A stretch of DNA of 64,000 nt, taken from the NCBI GenBank assembly GCA_004026145.2, contig CP034985.2:10925424-10989423 (forward strand). The letters are read 5' to 3'. The DNA comes from Takifugu bimaculatus. Lineage: Eukaryota > Chordata > Actinopteri > Tetraodontiformes > Tetraodontidae. The position numbers and the translations under genes were made by a program. Below the pieces are notes generated by a model that was not told the DNA's origin, ran no database searches, and saw only the letters and a list, made by a program, of their open reading frames with translations. Positions 10,220 to 22,612 of this stretch are shown piece by piece. Position 1 is the first letter of the stretch; each line of letters opens with the position of its first letter.

Positions 10220-11406
10220 ACAACCTGATTTCAACAGGTTTCAGGTCAACTCACTAGTTCTTCTTTTTCTTCTTACAACAAAAGCTGCAACCGCCGCGAT
10301 AAAAAACGCACATCCCGCCACCCCCACCGCCGTGCTGACAATGTCCCTTTTGCCGCCTGGAACACATTAAGATTTAAAGACACACCAAAAAGAACACACT
10401 GTTGACTGAAATGAGCCCTGTGAACCTGCAGGGCCTTGAGTTAGCTTAGCGGTGCTAATTCAGGGGTAATTAGGAAGGGCTTTTGTTCCGAGTCTGGAAC
10501 GCTTGCCTGCGTCTGGGAGCTTGTGATCAGGTCCAGGCACTACAACCATCGCTCTTCCTTCCCCTTTAAGAGCTACAGTGAAACCAGCATTAATCAGCAG
10601 CGTAATCAATAATGATTGGATTATGATGCGTACCTGTCTGGGATCAGTCGTACACACCTGGAACTTTGACCCACAGCTTCACTGAAGTCTTGCGCTCTTT
10701 GTTCGCAGTGACCTGACACCTGAGCTTTTTGATTCCAGGACTTTTGAAGGTGACAGTCAGAGTTACGTTACAGTCAGAGTCCCGATCAACCCGATGCTCC
10801 GAGTGTGCCTCCATGTCAGCGCCGGCTTCATCCAGCCACCTCAGGCGGACCTTCTGCTCGCTGCATTTACGCCTGCCATAAGCGAGCAGGACGCACTGCA
10901 GCGACGCAGATTTGCCCCAATTCAGGCTGATGTTTAGGACGTCTACGGGGCATCACAGAAGGGACAACGTGTGTATGAGACAGCTGAAATCAGATGATCG
11001 TGTATTTGTATCGTGTCCTCACCCTTTTTAGCAAATGGCACTTGTGTCCCGTTCGTGCAAATCTCAACGATTTGGTCTTTCTCGTCTTTGATTGGCAGAT
11101 AGCACTCTGATGACCTCTCTGATCTGGCCTCTCTGATCAGTCCAGCCAGTTGCCACGGCGATGTAATCCGCAGTGCTCCTCTGGCTAAGCGGCCACATGC
11201 GAAGGCAGACTAGGTCCTCCTGACACGGGAAGACGAGCTCATATTTCTGTCCAGTGGCTAAGAGAGAACCTGCAGAACCAGATGACACGGTCAAGACTCC
11301 ACACGTGGGATCCCAGACGGACACAAATGCTTCACTTACTTCTGATCACCATCACCAAAGAGAAGAGCAGCAGTCTCACTGGGGATCGAGTGATTCCGGC
11401 AGCCAT
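9770..11406 (-). CDS. Unnamed Ig-superfamily membrane receptor with ITIM and ITSM-like tail, six exons
   Basis: I do not recognise the gene, but the structure is clear. Exons (minus): 11406-11340, 11269-11023, 10942-10658, 10356-10255, 10001-9961 and 9865-9770, all with GT/AG ends and compatible phases; about 278 residues. Exon 1 is a signal peptide (MAAGITRSPVRLLLFSLVMV). Exon 2 is a Cys-containing ectodomain segment (YELVFPCQEDLVCLRMW) with an NGT glycosylation site. Exon 3 is an Ig domain: SLQCVLLAYGRRKC, VRLRWLDEAG, DSDCNVTLTVTF, KKLRCQVTA. Exon 4 is a membrane helix (IVSTAVGVAGCAFFIAAVAA) followed by RRKRRT. Exon 6 carries VIYADL, a canonical ITIM, and near the C-terminus TEYACI, which fits the switch motif TxYxxI. 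Exon 2 is 247 nt, whereas the flanking phases demand a multiple of three, so it has one extra base: the SSECYLPIKDEK half is in another frame. ITIM/ITSM tails normally recruit SH2 phosphatases or SAP-type adaptors, so an inhibitory leukocyte receptor is inferred. No partner is known. Confidence 0.8.
10145..10217 (+). repeat. (GT)n microsatellite inside an intron of the Ig receptor
   Basis: About 36 GT units between the transmembrane exon and the first tail exon. On the transcribed strand it is a CA repeat about 140 bp upstream of the 41-nt exon, a place where CA repeats can influence splicing. Confidence 0.95.
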
Positions 11407-11856
11407 CACGTGTGGAACATCTGTTGATGACAGTGTTCTTTTTTGGGGTGGCACAAATATCACTTCCTGCATTTGCATCCTCCCACCAAGGAGGACTTCA
11501 CTTTTTTTTTTTCTCCACACGGCAGAGGTACTCTGACATGTATGCGTGAAATACATGACAATCCACAAAAAGACAGCCTGGTTGATAAAAATGTAGCTTT
11601 CTGGGCCACTAAGGATCCTTTTAAAATGGAATAATACGTTGACCTTCGGCTCTATTATATTTAATAAACGTGATGAAATGCTGTCTCTGGTGTTCCGTTT
11701 AGGTGTTTCCACTTCTCTCTGTCAATCATTCACCACTTAAAATTTTAAGCTGCAACCCCCTGTGACGTCCAGCAGATGGCGCCCGAGCCCAAGAACGTAA
11801 ACGTCCATTTCTAAGAATGTTTAAGTCACACAAACCACAAAAACTCTGAAATAAAC
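11407..11856. other. Interval between the Ig receptor and slc25a29 3' end
   Basis: This holds the presumed promoter of the minus-strand Ig receptor, just right of 11406. I see no clear TATA box, and no other gene is supported. Confidence 0.35.
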
Positions 11857-11862
11857 TTTATT
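11857..11862 (-). terminator. slc25a29: Candidate poly(A) signal of slc25a29
   Basis: AATAAA on the minus strand, about 1.3 kb past the slc25a29 stop codon. If used, 11.86-13.18 kb is its 3' untranslated region; no other gene is visible in that stretch. Confidence 0.35.
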
Positions 11863-13182
11863 AACCCGATTGTACATCTTCTAAAAGACTAAATGAATGT
11901 TATGTAATGTTACAAAAATATTACATCTGTTTCCCAGGAAGGTTCTCATTGTTGTAACGGCTAACTGGTCGAATTGGTTCTTTAGACATTCACTATCAGA
12001 ATCAAACAAAAAACAAACCCAGAGACACACAGAGACTTTACACATATACAGTATGTATGTCAGAACCACTCCAAAATATAGTGCACATCTGCTCTAGCAG
12101 TAATCAAATGTCAGGTTCCCAGGCAACAATAAAAAGGTGAACGGGTTAAACACTTCAACGAGACGTCCCTTTCTCCCTGTCAGCTTTTATCCTCATCATT
12201 CAACCAGCACAAATATACTTACTTTGATGTTTTTCTTAGCAGCGTTGGACAGTCGGCCCTCAAATTAGCCAGACGCGTTCAGGACTGAACACAGGCCTGT
12301 GACATTCACGCTCTCTGCAGCTTATCTAGCGTCCGACGGCCTCCTAAACATTCCACAGAACCAGCTTGCGCACAAGTTCCAGTATCGGTGGAAGTTCTAA
12401 GAACAGAATCTGGACAGCAAATGGATCAGCAATATAGCTGCCGATGGAGCAGCTTCAGATAAACCAGGAGCACTGACACCCTGGAGCCACTCTTCCGGGT
12501 GCATGTATTCAAAAAAATAAAACTCCAAGAGTTCCAAGAGGTTATAACTCTCAATATCAGGTACAGTTTAAATGAACAGATACAGATTACACAGTTTCTA
12601 AGGTTAAAAGAATAAAAGGTGTAGCACCATGCTCTGCACAGAGGAAACACCCGCGTCTGATCTGCAGACGCTCCGCTCTAGGTCCCTGAGGAACTCCTCT
12701 GAGGGCGCCGCCGCGTGGAATAACACCGCCGAGCTAACCGTGCAAACCCAACCGTTATCATCTTCTTTTGGTTTTAGAGGCAGGAAACTGGTTATTTTTC
12801 TTGATGTCTAGAAGTTCAAGTACACACAGGTGCTTTTTTTTCTCATAAGGCAGGAAACACGTTTCCGACAAACATAAGAAAAGAAATAAAAAACGAACGA
12901 TATGCCGAGTTAAACAGGAATATGAGACTTTACAGTACATGCCTAGCCAGGACAGGTTTTCAGCCCTAATTATCCAATCAAATGACGCTGATTCGTCTTT
13001 ATAAGTGCGCATTTTTCACAGGCAAACCGGATATTTCATCTTTCTACAGATTAGATGCTTTACAACGTTCCGAACTTGGGAATGGCTGCTCGACTGCTGG
13101 GGAATAAGTATCTTTAAATGCTAGATCTTGTTTCCCATGCTCTGGTAAAGTGCCCGGGTTGAGGGTCGCCGCCTTGCCGACG

Positions 13183-15772
13183 TCACAGGCTGGACGGCTG
13201 CTGCTGTATCTGCGTGTGGGGGCCCGGCTGAGGCGGCTCGCAGTCCATGGGCGCAGGCTCCTCCCCTCTGGCGTACATGAGGACCAGTGTGACGGTGGCG
13301 AAGGTGGCGGCGTTGACGGGGAAGGCCCGTAGCAGCGTGGAGGTGAGGCCCCGCGTGAACACCATGTAGCCCTCCCGCTTCACGCTCTGCCGCACGCAGT
13401 CGGCGATGCTGCTGTACTGGTTGACTCCGCCCACGCCGTCCGCCTGGAGCCGGGACTTTATCACATCCACGGGGTAGGTGGACAGCCAGGAGGCGATCCC
13501 CGCCATGCCCCCTGCGAAGAGCAGCTTGGGGATCATGTAGCGGTCTCCCAAGTCGCAGCCCAGGCTGCGCGTCAGCACGTCGTAGGTCCAGAAGTAGAAG
13601 CCGAAGGCGGGCGTCTCCCGGATGAGCGTGGTCACCATGCCCCTGTTCACCCCCCGCAGGCCCTCCCTGTTGTAGATGCGCACCAGGCAGTCCAGGGAGT
13701 TCTTGTACAGCTTCCTGGTGGACTTCTTCTCCCCTGTCCCCTGCATTTGCATGCGGGTTTTGGCCAGCTCCATGGGGCAGCAGATGACGCACTGGATGGC
13801 GCCGGCCGCCGCGCCGGCCAGGAACTGGTTCGTGGGAGTGTCCTTCGCCAGCAGCCGCATGGCGTTCCCCTGAACGCCAAACACTATGGCGTTGATGAAC
13901 GTGAGGCCCATCATGGGGGATCCGATGCCTTTGTACAGACCCAGCAACTACAGTGAGAAGCAAAGACCGCCGGAGGGTGAGTGTTTTGGGCCGAAAGCCT
14001 TTTCTAACGCCAACCCTGAACCTAGACACAATATATAGATCGTATAATGCGATGGTCTTCAACCTGGGGGGGGGGGCTGACATTATGACAGGTGCGGCTA
14101 CTGTGACACTGCTGTCACTGTCGAGCAACATCTAGCAGGCGGCGCCACTTTCAACGCCCCTGACACCTGCCACCCCTAGCATACACACATTTGTGACAGG
14201 ACAACTAATTAAATATATATATATCATATTAGCAAAAAAACAAGCGTAAATCTACGTACCGACTCCTGGCGCACGATGGACTGGAAACAGTGAAAGGTCC
14301 CGCGGTACAGAGGCTTATCGATGCACTGGACCTGCAGTCCTCACCTGGAAACGTCACAAATGACACACTGAGCGTTAAAAATAAATGCTGAAACACAGAC
14401 GTTTAACCATAATTTAAACATATCTATTGTCCCCTCACCTTGACCGTGTCAAACGGGTGTCCAACCAGGACTCCAGCAGCGCCTGAAGACCAAGAACATT
14501 GTTTACATTTAGCATGGTGTAATTATAGAGCGCCATATGTGCTAAACGGGCATCGTCGCCCGTTCAGCTTTCTGCGGGGCGTTACGCAACCGGCACGACC
14601 TTGTTCTGATACCCACTCTGGTTCTCCTCAATAGAGCCCGTGTAGGAACCTAATAATAGTTCCCGGGCCTAGCGGAAGACGTGTGTTTGACATCTGAGTG
14701 CCAGTAGGCAGGATTGCACAACTGCTTTGTTTGCTCTAAGTGATAACGGCTGACGCCCAAGTCGTTTGTGTGTACTTTAACATCACTTGTGTGTACTTTA
14801 ACATCACTTGTGTGTACTTCAGAATGAAAAGTTGTTGCACATCACACAAATGAAGCCTTAATTTCCACAGGTCACCCAGAGTAAACAAACCGCAGCGCTA
14901 ATCCCACATAAGCGCCTGCTGTGTCACCTGACCCATTTGTAAAAGGAGCCAATGGGGAGCGAGCTCCCGGCCATAAGCCACGTAAAACGCGCAGGCAAGC
15001 GCGTGTGGCACAATGACAGGCAGCCAGTGACCTTGACGCCCGGGTACAAGCGTAGGGCGTGAAAAAAGGGGGCACTCTGATCTCCGCGTCCTACTCATCC
15101 TCACACAAAGGCGGACCGCTTCGTCTGAGAATGGAGAAAGACAAGGTGTGACAGGCCAGGTGTTGTGAAAGCACAGGATTGGTCCCTGAAGGGGTGTGGA
15201 CTGGTTGGCGTCACCTGATTGTGCTGAAAGGAAACTTTCCAAGGCCAAAGCCCTAACCTCAGCACGGGGACACGGAAACAAAACAATGAAGTAAACATTC
15301 ATCGCACACACAATGGTCTGGAGCCTAGTCAAATCCAGTCTGCCAAGTTCACCACATTAAGCTTTCAGATTCGAAATCGCTTTTTTAAAAAAAGATTGTT
15401 AATCTTTTTCTAAATTACATATTTGCTAGCAAATCAGCATAATAAAACAATTATAATGGTTTAGCGTTGGAGGCTACTATTTAATCGGTGGAGTAATTAT
15501 CATGTCCATCATTGAGCCGACAAGCGGCAGAATTTCGGAAATACAACTGAAATCTCGTGATGGCGTTGCATCACTTCTGCGCGTGCTGGCGGGTTGGTGC
15601 TGTTACCATGAGCAACGGGGACACTTTCTGCCCCCCTCGGGAGGCAAAGCCATGTCCACCCCAGAGCTGCTTCTTCGGCAGCTCTTCGTTATCCTGAACT
15701 TATACAACATATGAAGAGATAAGGCGCAGGTGCGGTTCACTTACCTCCCATGCATCCCGCAACGAAGTCCAT
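13183..15772 (-). CDS. slc25a29: Mitochondrial basic amino acid carrier SLC25A29, four exons
   Basis: An inner-mitochondrial-membrane carrier; in mammals it transports arginine, lysine, ornithine and related basic amino acids. Exons (minus): 15772-15745 (MDFVAGCMGG), 14482-14439 (AAGVLVGHPFDTVK), 14344-14260 (QCIDKPLYRGTFHCFQSIVR) and 13947-13183. Predicted length is 306 residues, normal for the family. The three solute-carrier signatures are PFDTVK, PMELAK and PVDVIK. The subtype is marked by FINAIVFGVQGNAMR, FLAGAAAGAIQCVICCPMEL, STLLRAFPVNAATFATVT, and a C-terminus ending PSSL as in mammals. Exon 3 is 85 nt where 84 are needed: one extra base near 14338 breaks VRLQVQ just after the acceptor. 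Removing it restores a full-length carrier, so I suspect sequence error. It lies head-to-head with slc25a47. Confidence 0.94.
14767..14819 (+). repeat. 21-bp unit tandem repeat, about 2.5 copies
   Basis: The unit TGTGTGTACTTTAACATCACT is repeated twice and part of a third time within the large first slc25a29 introns. It appears to be a small local duplication. Confidence 0.8.
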
Positions 15773-17164
15773 CGCTCCCGCACGTCACCTCGCCGATCGA
15801 CTCGTTCACCCCACGTGAGAGGAGGAGACGTCTTCAATAATTTAGGGAAACCTTCTCCCAAATTGCCAACTTTTGCTGCACCTGTACCTTTACACCTGCT
15901 TTTATCCCGTTTATTCCCTGATGATCAAATTGACTGTTTCCGGTAATCTATATGAGCCACCTTTCCGCCCCCGCAGACCTAAAAACACATAGGATGCCGA
16001 CACCTTTCTCTTCTTCCCTGTAGATTTGCGCGTACAGAAACGCTCTCCTTGACTTTAAACGACCTCCGAGAACCCGGTTCTTTCATGGGCTGGTCCGGGG
16101 CTTCAAGGAAGTCGGTCTGGGGAGCTGCAGCAGCCAAGCTAGCGTCGCAGGATGTAAGTAGTAGTGGGCGGGGCCGCCGGCAGCGGCCCATCGCCGACCA
16201 ATGAGATAAAAGGTTACCGCCCACACCCACTGATTCGTGACGTTCATTGGTTGTTTAGCGCACATATTCTGAATATGGAAATACGTCACTGGCGCCGTGT
16301 GATGTTTGGAGCAACTGAGAAGAAATGACTTTCAAATTCAAGATCTTGAAAGTCATTTCCTATTTGTTTAAACACAGTGTCATTTAGTGGTGCAGATGAT
16401 CATCCAGTACAGTTCTTGTTGCTGTACAGACTATTTTTCCATGAAGATTCCAAAAAAATACTGATTTCCTGCTGATGTTTAAACCTGTTTGTGACATCTT
16501 CTTCCACATCTATTTGTTTTCTGGGAGGGTTTTGTTGAAGAAATGACTCAATGTAAGCTCAATAAAAACAAAAAAACCCACACCGTGGCACTTGTTGACC
16601 CTGTAAATAGTTCTTGTTAAGAAGTCATATGTTCTGTCCTGTAGTCTTAAATGTGTAAACAATGTAATTGATATCATGTAATTTATTCCTACTGTCATTT
16701 AATTGTATTTTATTGTATCTTATGTATTGCGTTCTGTGTAAAACTTAAACAAAGTTTGTTTTAAAAGGAAAACACTAGAAAACAGAGACACTATGATATT
16801 CCATCATTTACCTTAACAGGACAAAATTGATTTATAAGAATTTATATAGCGTTTAAGTCAGTAAGATGTAAAAGAGATACGTTTGATTACAGTTCAAACC
16901 ATATTTAAGGTGTTTTTTTGTTTGTTTTGTTTTGTTTGCTCTTTCTATCTCACGATATTCCTCGCGCTCATAACCTCCTCAAACTCAGTGAGTCTTGGGA
17001 CAGCCAATAGGAACCTTCCTTATTGAGGAGTGGCCAACACTGGTTTCAAGCCACGCCTACCCTAAGAATGATGTAACACTCAAGGTTACTGTCATGCAGA
17101 CATACTAAAAGATGGTTGGGTTCGTATCAAGCCGGCTTTTCTTTGTCAGTAGAGGTTTGACAGG
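15773..17164. promoter_or_regulatory. Divergent promoter interval between slc25a29 and slc25a47
   Basis: The start codons of slc25a29 (minus, 15772) and slc25a47 (plus, 17165) face away from each other across 1.39 kb. The left part is GC-rich, with ATTGG/CCAAT-type boxes near 16198 and 16247. The right part (16320-16960) is AT-rich. No other gene is supported. Shared regulation is inferred from geometry only. Confidence 0.45.
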
Positions 17165-19426
17165 ATGCACATCGCTGATTTTGTGTCAGGATCGCTGGCA
17201 GGTAACAGCCGACACCGGTGTTGAGCTAGTGTTAGCACGGGTTGTTAGCCAGCCGGCTGCTACATAACTATGCTGCAGGTTCATCAACATTATCTCTGTT
17301 TTTCCGTCCCGATTTTTAGCTGAAAACACTGATCCACATTGAAATTAAGATGGAAAATGTTTCCGAATTTTGCATAGAAGATGCGTTTTTATCTTTACTA
17401 GTATATATGTCAGTAGCCGAGAGAGCTAAATTTTCACATTAAATAATTGTTTACTCAGGGGTAGATAATTTATAAGATGGTTGTTGAGTCACACGTGAAT
17501 GTTCAGTATTTTAGTAGAGCAAAATTCAAATGTGAACGTGTGGGTGATTGACTTTAAATAATTAAAAGTGTTCCAGAGAATTATAAATATTAATTTCTTC
17601 CTCACAAATTCAGTTGCTGTAAAATAAATGGGCCAGTGTGTCACATTAGAATAAAGAAAATCTGATTCTTTCTGTTGTAACAAATATCTAATGCAAAGTG
17701 CCTTTCAAACTACTAACTCACGATGGAAAACCTCTGCAGATAGAACCAGTTAGCATTGGCAGCAACACTAAAAATCACGTTATATTCATGTTGTTGTTAA
17801 AAGTGAGATGATTACTGGTTTTTATCACAAGCAAGTGATTAAAGCGCTGGAATCTTTGTGTTTATAGTGTTGTCTTTAACACTCAGGGGGCATCGGAGTC
17901 GTTGTGGGCTACCCTCTGGACACTGTGAAGGTACACTAATGGACATCCTGCGATAGACGTCTAACAAATCAACGTCGTTTTGATTTCATGTCCTTTTATC
18001 TTCAAAAGGTGCGAATCCAGACTCAGAAACAGTACTCAGGAGTATGGCAGTGTATCGAAACCACGTTTTCAAAAGAAGGGGTAGGTGCCCTCTCCATGAA
18101 TAGAAAGTGCAGAAGCTGGAATAAGATCGTGCTCCATGTGGTCCCAGCCAGTCGGCGCATTTCCAACGGGAACATTTGGAGTCGCCTCTTCACCCTTTAA
18201 GATGCTCCAACGCTTGATTCACCTGTCACGTTTTTGTCGTTCTCCTCGCTGCTGTTTTGAAGGTGAGGGCTTCTTCAAAGGCATGGCCCTGCCGCTCACC
18301 ACCGTCTCCATGACTTCCTCTGTGGCGTTTGGCACCTACAGGAACTGTCTGCACTGTCTGAGCCAGGCACGCGGAGCCGGCGGCGGCCCCAATACCAAGA
18401 TGGAAGTCTTCCTGTCAGGTCTGGCGGGGGGGGTAGCCCAGGTACGGCTCACGGATTGAGATGTGTCATGTTTGGAATGTAAAATCATGTCTGATTACTG
18501 CCCTCCCAACAGATATCAGTGATGGCCCCGGGTGATATCGTGAAAGTGCGTCTGCAGTGTCAGACGGAGTCCAAGAAAGGAGCCACGAACACGTCCAAAC
18601 CCAAGTACCGAGGCCCAGTCCACTGCCTGCTGAGCATCCTCAAAGAGGACGGGGTCAGAGGTCTCTACAGGGGAGCCCTCCCGCTCATGCTGAGGGACGG
18701 CCCGTCCTACGCCGTTTACTTCCTGATGTACAGAACCGTCTCCGAGCTCCTGACAGACTTTGGCGAGAAAAAACCCAGTGAGTGCGGAGGGAAACGGCAG
18801 GAAGGCACGTGGGGAAGCAGCTGTAGTCATAAGTCAGCTGTTAAAATGGAACACCACGTGTCCCGTCATGTGACCTCTACCATTCACGTCCCAAATCTGG
18901 GACGAGACATGAACAACAACATTGTCATCACGCAAGTGCTGCATAGGAAGTGTTTTCAATGGCAGCGTTTTGCATATGAAGACATCTCTAAACTATATCT
19001 TCTATCATTTATATATAAACTGCTGCTCCAGATATGCTAGATCCCAGGCAGGCAACGAATTTAACATCAAACATTTGATGGTTGAGTTTCCTGTGTTGTC
19101 TGGTCTGTCTAGGCTGGATCGGCGTGATGTTTGGCGGGGCCGTGGCGGGCATGTCGGCCTGGACGGTGGGGACGCCCATGGACGTGGTGAAGGCCCGTCT
19201 GCAGATGGACGGCCTGCTGGGGAAGAAGCAATACAGAAATTTTTTCCACTGTCTCACTAAGACGCTGAGGACAGAGGGAGTCGGGGTGTTCTTCAGGACC
19301 TTGGGCCTCAACTATGTCAGGGCCGTCCCTGTCAGCATGATGGTGTTCCTGACCTATGAGGTCATCACCGCATTCCTCCAAACTAGTTCTGATAACACGG
19401 ACACGCCCCCCGTCGGCTTTGAATAG
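17165..19426 (+). CDS. slc25a47: Mitochondrial carrier SLC25A47, six exons, intact
   Basis: A mitochondrial inner-membrane carrier of the SLC25 family; the mammalian gene is liver-enriched. Exons: 17165-17201 (MHIADFVSGSLAG), 17887-17930 (GGIGVVVGYPLDTVK), 18009-18084 (VRIQTQKQYSGVWQCIETTF), 18263-18441 (GFFKGMALPLTTVSMTSSVA), 18513-18777 and 19113-19426. All have GT/AG borders and matching phases: 915 nt, 304 residues. The three carrier signatures are PLDTVK, PGDIVK and PMDVVK, each followed by the expected R-L/I-Q and tripartite repeats. Orthology rests on overall resemblance to human SLC25A47 and on its position beside slc25a29, as in human 14q32. No frame break is present, unlike slc25a29. 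The 44-nt second exon matches the second exon of slc25a29 in length, phase and content, showing common descent. Confidence 0.9.
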
Positions 19427-21746
19427 CAGCAGCCGCCGACTCTTCTCTTAATAATGTTTGCTTTTACATATGCTCTGTTTGATGCTGTTACCTCCACCAT
19501 CGGTAATATTTCCCACGCTCATAAGCTAATTTGGACCAACCGCCTCTTCCGCCACTAGATGGCGCCCTCGTCCATCTTGTGCGTTACTTCTGTTACACTT
19601 GACGGCGATCAAAGGTCTTTGCAAACAAAACTGCATTCATGTAGTAGTTGCCTGTAGAACATTCAAGCCTGAAAGCACTATTCTATTACTGAAGGTATGG
19701 ATTACCAGCAGCACAGTTTGCACCCCCGACACTACCTGGAACCATAAACACGATGGTGTGTCTCAGGAGGACGAGTTGTGAAACAACACATATCAGTCAC
19801 CAATTTTAAGTTATTTATAATTTCTTACCTGTTTGACAGTCAATGTTTGTCTTGCCTGCTGGCAAAATGACTCAACGCTTTCAACGGATTAAAAGGGAAA
19901 AAGAATCCAAAATGGCTCAAGAAAAGAGATGTTTGCATTTTTGCGATGCTCTGGGTTGCGGAGGGACTTTGACCTTTGGCCTTCCAAGCAGAAGGGAGTT
20001 GCGGTAAATGTTTGGGCTTGAGTTATCATCTTTAGAATATCGCTGACATTTCCATGTGAGAGATTTTTCACTTATTTATTGAATTTGTGACGGATGTGCT
20101 GACGCGCCTTCCCCAATTAAAGCAGTAAATCAATGGCTATTTTCTATGGAGGAGTGAAGCTGAAAGTAGAGGTAGAAGAGTTAAATAACCAGTAAAACCC
20201 TGAACAAATCACAAATATTTGACTGGTCTGCATAAATGTAAAGGGCTGATTCACGACGTGATCACGTGATTTAGCGACAAGGCCTCAGAATCATTTAGTT
20301 GCCTTTCATACAAAAACTCTACGGATCAGTTTGTTGGTGCATGTTTTAAAATCGCTGACAATCCAGGCAGCATCCATGACCGACGTCTTATCATGTTTTT
20401 GTGTTGTTACACCCGACAACAGGACGAGTGTCATATTTACGCTGAGCGTCACAGCTGTTAATCCTAGTGGAGACAAAAATGCAGTATACAGGTACAAAAG
20501 AGACATCAAAGGGGAGAAATTAGCAGGGGGAAATCGGACATCTGAGGCAACAAATCCTCAGCCTGGAGTGATCACCTAAACTCCGGAGCCGGCTCGCCCG
20601 ATCACCGGGTTCCCTCCGTTAAGGGAAGTCGATCTGCGTCTCTAATGACGATCAGATCGAATTCAGTCAACAAGGGGACACGGAAACGCTGATAAATGCA
20701 CCAAAATGTGGAATCGTGTCCTTTTTAATCGTGTCGGAACATGCTGAAGCTGGGAGAGGTCATCATTGATCTCACACGCGCAATCAGCCAACTTTTGCAA
20801 CCGAACACAAGCGTTTAAAGTTTCAGCCGGAGTGCTCCAAATCTGATGTTTAGGGTAAACGACAACAGAAAAGAGCCAGTTTTCCTTCACTGAGGGAGAT
20901 ATTCTGTTATTCTGTTGGAGGGGGGGGCAAAAGAAATCCGATTATCTAAATATCAAGGGGAACATTTTAAAAGCTGGACCGTCGCAGCTCCTCCGCGCGC
21001 CTGCTGTGCATGGAAGGGAGTTCTATAAATCACCTAAATAACTGAGTTTTAGCGTGCAGGAGCGAAGGGTCACGCCTCTGTGGCAGTTCCACACCAGTGC
21101 CGGCACAAACCAAAAGCACACTCGCTGAAATTCTGAGAATTGCCCTGAATGTTTCCTTTGTGTGCTGATAATTAAACCCTGCATGTTTGTATTCTTTTAC
21201 GCAACCTGCACAATTATTCACAATTATGAAACCAGCCATGCTCTTCGTTTGTAAAATTCCATTTAATGAGTTTCCACAATTTCTGTATTATTTGCGTACA
21301 TGCACACGAGCTAAAGGAGAAAACACACACACAAACACACGAGATGTGATGGAGACATGTCAACTGTTCTAGTCTCGGCTGCGCATCACGCATGTTAAAT
21401 GAGTTTTGTCAGACGGATCAAATCAAAAAGCGGATCATGAAGATGAAAGCGGCTGGGAATAAAGAAGCAGCGCCGGCATTTCCATAAACAGATCAGTGGG
21501 ATGAGGCGCAGCGCATGATTCACATCACAGCAGCCTCTCATGTCTTTATTCCCTGTCAGAGGGAGGGAAACTTCCGGCGTCGGGGTTCGAGCAGCTGCGG
21601 AAGGTTCACAGCTTCCGTTTGTTGTCATGCATCAGTCCTTGCCCCCCCATCCCTTGCACCAACTGCCGTTTGGGCTATTTTCGGAGCTCTGCGCTCCCCT
21701 GGTGGTGACGTGTGCTGCTGGGTAAAACTGCAGCTCCAGCGGTTGG
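19427..21746. other. Non-coding interval downstream of slc25a47
   Basis: I see no supported exons. ORFs are short and lack conserved content. A possible ATTAAA poly(A) signal for slc25a47 lies at about 19888. Confidence 0.4.
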
Positions 21747-22612
21747 GATGGATGGATGGATGGATCGGTGGGATGGATGGATGGATGGGTTGGTGGATGG
21801 ATCGGTGGGATGGATGGATGGATGGATGGATGGTGGATGGATGGATGGATGGATGGATGGATGGATGGATGGTGGATGGATGGATGGATGGATGGATCGG
21901 TGGGATGGATGGATGGATGGATGGTGGATGGATGGATGGATGGATGGATCGGTGGGATGGATGGATGGATGGATGGATGGATCGGTGGATGGATGGAGGA
22001 TGGGTGGATGGATGGATGGATGATGATGGGTGGATGGATGGATGGATGGATGGATGGCTGGATGGATGGATTGGTGAATGGGATGGATGGATGGATGGGT
22101 GGATGGGTGGATGGATGGATGGGTGGGTGGGTGGGTGGATGGATGGATGGATTGATGGATGGCATGGATGGATGGATGGGTGGATGGAATGGGTGGATGG
22201 ATGGACTGGGTTGGTGGGTGGATGGATGGATGGAGGATGGATGGGTGGGTGGGTGGATTGATGGGATGGATGGGATGGATGGATGGATGGATGGATGGAT
22301 GGATGGATGGGATGGATGGATCGGTGGATGGATGGATGGATGGATGGATGGATCGGTGGATGGATGGATGGATGGATGGATGGATGGATGGATGGATGGG
22401 TGAATGGATGGATGGATGGATGGATGGGTGGGTGGATGGATGGATGGATGGATGGATGGATGGATGGATGGATGGATGGATGGATGATGGATCGGTTGGT
22501 GGATGGATGGATGGATGGATGGATGGTGGATGGATGGATGGATGGACGGGTGGGTGGGTGGATGGATGGATCGGTGGGATGGATGGACGGGTGGGTGGGT
22601 GGATGGATGGAT
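21747..22612 (+). repeat. (GGAT)n / (ATCC)n tetranucleotide array, about 870 bp
   Basis: GGAT units with frequent GGGT, CGGT and GGAC variants and occasional register slips. Many variant units recur as blocks such as GGATCGGTGGGATGGATGGA, indicating growth by segmental duplication as well as slippage. It generates long artefactual ORFs: Trp-Met-Asp-Gly on the plus strand and His-Pro-Ser-Ile on the minus. Confidence 0.97.

Noticed and set aside
13121..14131. 336-residue minus ORF overlapping slc25a29
   Set aside because: Wrong frame relative to the conserved carrier protein; a GC-rich shadow.
18066..18262. Frame break in slc25a47 at the exon 3/exon 4 boundary
   Set aside because: It first looked like a one-base loss, but using the GTGCCC donor at 18085 gives exon 3 of 76 nt and restores phase completely.
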